Shown here: piece after piece, positions 61,480 through 64,000 of the stretch
Layout of the letters: every line of letters begins with the position of its first letter
Position numbering within the stretch: the stretch's first letter is position 1
DNA from: Paenibacillus allorhizosphaerae
Lineage (GTDB): Bacteria > Bacillota > Bacilli > Paenibacillales > NBRC-103111
Assembly: GCF_910594985.1 (NCBI RefSeq)
Contig: NZ_CAJVCE010000028.1
Location: 1-64,000, forward strand
DNA: 64,000 nucleotides
Direction of reading: 5' to 3'
The notes under the pieces: model-generated
What the model saw: only the letters and a program-made list of their open reading frames with translations
Told to the model about the DNA's origin: nothing
Databases searched by the model: none
Program-made: the position numbers and the translations under genes

Positions 61480-62985
61480 TTAACTGAAATATCCCGCCAG
61501 GCTCGTCGACTGTTGGTTATATTGCTGGATCGCCTTCTCCATGGCCGAAAACTGTTTATAGTAACGGGTTTCCAGATCAGATAAACGGCTGGTGCCTGCC
61601 GTAATCTGCTTCGATAAAAGCTGCATTTGTTTGCCCAGAACCGTTTCGTCCAAAAGAATGGAGGAGTATCCGGTCTTTTTCTTGATTTGATCCATCGCTT
61701 TTTGCGCATCCGCGTATATTCGCTCTGCAATGCCCATATCCGACCGATCGGTTTTTCCAGTTCCGTTGGCTGTGAACAAGTCAAGAACCGCTTGCGGATC
61801 TTCCTCTAATGCTTTTTTTAATTTTTTTTCGTCCGACACATTCAATTTTCCGTTATCATAATAACTCGAGCTTGTAATGCCTATTGCCGAAAGCGTATTA
61901 TACTTTGAGCCGTTATCCACTTTTGAGGTGACAGCCAGTCTCATATCGCTTATTAACGTTGATAAGACCGAATCGTTTTTGAGCAAGCCGCTCATGGCCT
62001 TCTCTTCCCACTGCTCGATCTCCTTCTCTTTCATCGCTTCTTTCTGCTCAGAAGTCAAAGGCGCGAAATCCCGATAACGGCTTTCATCCGCTTTATCCTG
62101 AAGCGTTTTGAGCATATCGTTATAGTCCGTTATGAAGCTCTTGATAGACTCCATAATCTTGTCTGTATCTCGGGAGATGGTAATAGTCGATGCAGTATAG
62201 ACACTGGGATTATCCGGGCGTGCAGGATCAGTAGACGGACTAACTGTTTTTAAAGTAATATCCACTCCGTTAATCCTGAAAGAATTACTTTGTTGGGAAG
62301 TAAGCAAGTCATTAATATAAACTTCGGCATTGGCTGCCGCTTTAAAACTAGTCCCATCCAGCTTTAATTCCGTTGCCAAGGTACCGCTTTCTACAACAAT
62401 CTTATCCCCAGTTCCTGTTCCATTAACAAGTCCCGTTTGTTTGGACATGAGGGATAGCTTCTTCCCATCAAAGAAAGCAGTTACGTTCGTTTCTTTATTA
62501 ATCTTACTTATGACTGTATTTAATGAATCCTTCGTGGGGTCAAAAGTAACTTCTTTTCCGTTAATCTTAATGGAACCTGTGGTAGCCGATCCAAAGCTAC
62601 TAAATTGGGAAGCTAATGACTTCGTTGGATCAACCGTTACATCACTTGAACTATTCATGCTCGCTGCAGTCGCCAGACTTTTCACCTTCACAACCAAGTT
62701 CCCCGCTACGGCATCCCCCGTCGCTTTAGCGCTAACGGCATCCTGATTTCCCGAGATCCCTACTTTCGAAGCGGCAAGCGTGCCTTCAAGCTTAAAATTA
62801 TAAACCTTGTTATTGCGGAAATCATTAATCTTCGTATTCATATCCAGGTATGCTTGGCGCTGCCATTCTACCGTTTGCTTTTTTTGCGTTAATTTGTCTA
62901 CTTTTGACTGCTGTCCTGTGAGCATCGCTTTGACTAGACTATCAATATCCATGCCTGAAGCCATACCTGTTATCCGTTGAACCAA
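61480..62985 (-). CDS. fliD: Flagellar hook-associated protein 2 (filament cap) FliD
   Basis: 501 aa from a TTG with GGGGG 8 bases upstream. The N-terminal RITGMASGMDIDSLVKAML and the C-terminal coiled heptads (LSKQITAGTSRLSDLETRYYKQFSAMEKAIQQYN) form the D0/D1 cap regions; the middle is a beta-rich outer domain. It caps the growing filament and helps flagellin fold. Confidence 0.95.
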   Translation of the reverse strand: MVQRITGMASGMDIDSLVKAMLTGQQSKVDKLTQKKQTVEWQRQAYLDMNTKINDFRNNKVYNFKLEGTLAASKVGISGNQDAVSAKATGDAVAGNLVVKVKSLATAASMNSSSDVTVDPTKSLASQFSSFGSATTGSIKINGKEVTFDPTKDSLNTVISKINKETNVTAFFDGKKLSLMSKQTGLVNGTGTGDKIVVESGTLATELKLDGTSFKAAANAEVYINDLLTSQQSNSFRINGVDITLKTVSPSTDPARPDNPSVYTASTITISRDTDKIMESIKSFITDYNDMLKTLQDKADESRYRDFAPLTSEQKEAMKEKEIEQWEEKAMSGLLKNDSVLSTLISDMRLAVTSKVDNGSKYNTLSAIGITSSSYYDNGKLNVSDEKKLKKALEEDPQAVLDLFTANGTGKTDRSDMGIAERIYADAQKAMDQIKKKTGYSSILLDETVLGKQMQLLSKQITAGTSRLSDLETRYYKQFSAMEKAIQQYNQQSTSLAGYFS

Positions 62986-63017
62986 ACATAATACCCCCTG
63001 TCTATTTGCGGTATAAA

Positions 63018-63431
63018 CTACCTTTTCTCATCGACAAATATGCCGGCCTGCTTCCAAATGCTTGCGATAAAATCTAACGTTTTCTCCGGAGGCACCTCAC
63101 GAATCAATTTCCCCGTATCCTTTTCCAACACCTTGACCATAATTTGCTTCGTTGGTTTGTGGAAAGAGAATTCCAGTTGGGTCGCCGGTCCTTGCACAGC
63201 CTTAACGGCTTTTTCAATGGCTTTAATCAGCTGCTCTTCACTAATGCCAATCTTCTCTCCTTGCAGTTGTAGCTGTTTGATTTGGTCCGCCGATTGAACC
63301 GATTGGAGAATGGAACTATTATTGAATCCCGGGTCTATAGCTTGATCTCCTTGGGCTTTTCTTACGGACTCGTCGCTTCCTTGGCGCTCATATGAAGAAA
63401 ACGGGTTGGCTCCTATCGAAGAAAAATCCAT
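63018..63431 (-). CDS. flaG: Flagellar protein FlaG
   Basis: 137 aa from an ATG with GGAGG upstream. The C-terminal FlaG domain (about 80-135) contains LEFSFHKPTKQIMVKVLEKDTGKLIREVPPEK, the family hallmark. The N-terminal half is polar. FlaG proteins often lie before fliD and affect filament length. First gene of the flaG-fliD-fliS-fliT operon. Confidence 0.93.
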   Translation of the reverse strand: MDFSSIGANPFSSYERQGSDESVRKAQGDQAIDPGFNNSSILQSVQSADQIKQLQLQGEKIGISEEQLIKAIEKAVKAVQGPATQLEFSFHKPTKQIMVKVLEKDTGKLIREVPPEKTLDFIASIWKQAGIFVDEKR

Positions 63432-63465
63432 TCAAGAAATCCTCCATCACGATTTGTTACCCTAT

Positions 63466-63493
63466 ATATCGGAATTTCCAGGCTGTTCTGTTA
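63466..63493 (-). promoter_or_regulatory. SigD-type promoter of flaG-fliDST
   Basis: On the minus strand, TAAC (63493-63490) and TCCGATAT (63473-63466) have a 16-base spacer, close to the SigD consensus TAAA-N15-GCCGATAT. It lies about 30 nt before the flaG start and fits a late flagellar operon. Confidence 0.65.
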
Positions 63494-63535
63494 GGAATAT
63501 TTAATGGAATTCCAATATTTTCATCGGTAACCAAT

Positions 63536-63571
63536 TAAAAAGAAGAGACTCCAGCCACTGCCGGAATCCCA
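63536..63571 (-). terminator. Terminator of the aminotransferase gene
   Basis: GGGATTCCGGC pairs with GCTGGAGTCTC (G-U pairs included) around AGTG-like bases, followed on the minus strand by TTCTTTTTAA. Confidence 0.78.
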
Positions 63572-63586
63572 TTCTTTCATCTAAAA

Positions 63587-64000
63587 TTATACAAAATACT
63601 CTTGAATTGCCTTAACGACCTCTGCTTGAACCTTTTCCGGCATCAATGGCCACATGGGAAGACTGAGCACTTCCTCTGCTGCTTTCTCAGCAAATTCAAA
63701 GGTCCAGTTTGAACCTTGATAAACAGGCAGTTTATGCAGCGGAACCGGATAATAAACCATAGATCCGATTCCTTTGTCTGCTAAGTACTGCTTTAACGAA
63801 TCACGTTTACCCTCTAATACACGGATCGTATATTGATGAAAAACGTGTGAGGTTCCATCTTGTTCACTCGGCAAACTAATTCCATTGATCCCCGCAAATT
63901 CTGTATGATACCGCGCAGCAATGTCCCTTCTTTTTTGGTTCCAGTCATCCACCTTAGGCAATTTCACTCGTAATATAGAAGCATGCAGTTCATCCAAGCG
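63587..64000 (-). CDS. DegT/DnrJ/EryC1/StrS aminotransferase, C-terminal part (cut by window edge)
   Basis: 137 residues are visible, starting mid-protein with RLDELHASILRVKLP, a segment typical of sugar aminotransferases shortly after the PLP-lysine region. The end includes VYYPVPLHKLPVY and AAEEVLSLPMWPLM, both family marks. These PLP enzymes put an amino group on nucleotide-linked keto sugars. The position just before the flagellar filament genes suggests a role in flagellin glycosylation, common in Paenibacillus, but this is inference from context. The N-terminus and active-site lysine lie outside the window. Confidence 0.9.
   Translation of the reverse strand, partial: RLDELHASILRVKLPKVDDWNQKRRDIAARYHTEFAGINGISLPSEQDGTSHVFHQYTIRVLEGKRDSLKQYLADKGIGSMVYYPVPLHKLPVYQGSNWTFEFAEKAAEEVLSLPMWPLMPEKVQAEVVKAIQEYFV

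Overview
The window looks like a chromosomal segment of a spore-forming, flagellated, Gram-positive member of the Paenibacillaceae (Paenibacillus, Cohnella or a close relative). This rests on AGGAGG-type ribosome binding sites almost everywhere, frequent GTG and TTG starts, CotF-type spore coat proteins, a three-SLH-domain S-layer protein, a pcrB-pcrA-ligA block, an ftsE-ftsX-...-ctpB-minJ block, and long-form HPF next to secA. The genus is an inference. No tRNA gene, insertion sequence, prophage or CRISPR array was seen.

Layout. 1-500: 5' end of a 16S rRNA gene (minus strand) with its leader, boxA and two tandem promoters. 500-6,520: pcrB, pcrA and an unusual ligA, then a lipoprotein. 6,700-8,050: two CotF-family coat proteins. 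8,200-12,400: a GldA/F/G-like ABC system with a DUF4340 protein. 12,580-18,760: a membrane TPR protein, the S-layer protein and a U32 'peptidase'. 19,100-26,440 (plus strand): a secreted FG-GAP protein followed by a Dlt-like cassette. 26,400-28,440: a small unknown gene, a sugar-phosphate isomerase/epimerase and a DUF2759-like membrane protein. 28,700-33,600: uvrB-uvrA. 33,600-35,615: motA-motB. 35,750-41,590: ftsE, ftsX, a LytM-type murein hydrolase, ctpB and minJ. 41,970-43,510: a VanW/G5 protein. 43,770-52,380: arginine biosynthesis argCJBDF and argGH behind a double ARG-box promoter. 52,430-55,450: an FAD oxidoreductase and a YitT protein. 55,560-60,440: prfB with its programmed frameshift, secA, hpf and a cold-shock gene. 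60,680-63,500: flaG-fliD-fliS-fliT behind a SigD-type promoter. The right edge cuts a DegT-family aminotransferase.

The most notable locus is 22,580-26,381. It encodes a carrier protein, a class II aminoacyl-tRNA-synthetase-like amino acid:[carrier protein] ligase, a DltD-like SGNH protein, a 36-residue DltX-like microprotein ending in FIYEGF, and a DltB-like MBOAT. This has the logic of the teichoic acid D-alanylation (dlt) machinery, but the adenylating enzyme DltA is replaced by a synthetase-fold enzyme of a family known to charge glycine or L-alanine. I infer an envelope aminoacylation system that probably transfers an amino acid other than D-Ala. The large FG-GAP protein just upstream may be part of it.

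Most other genes are housekeeping. Minus-strand genes dominate. Most long ORFs antisense to the genes listed here look like shadows of GC-rich codon usage. Start codons were chosen by ribosome-binding-site position and family N-termini and often differ from the longest reading frame.
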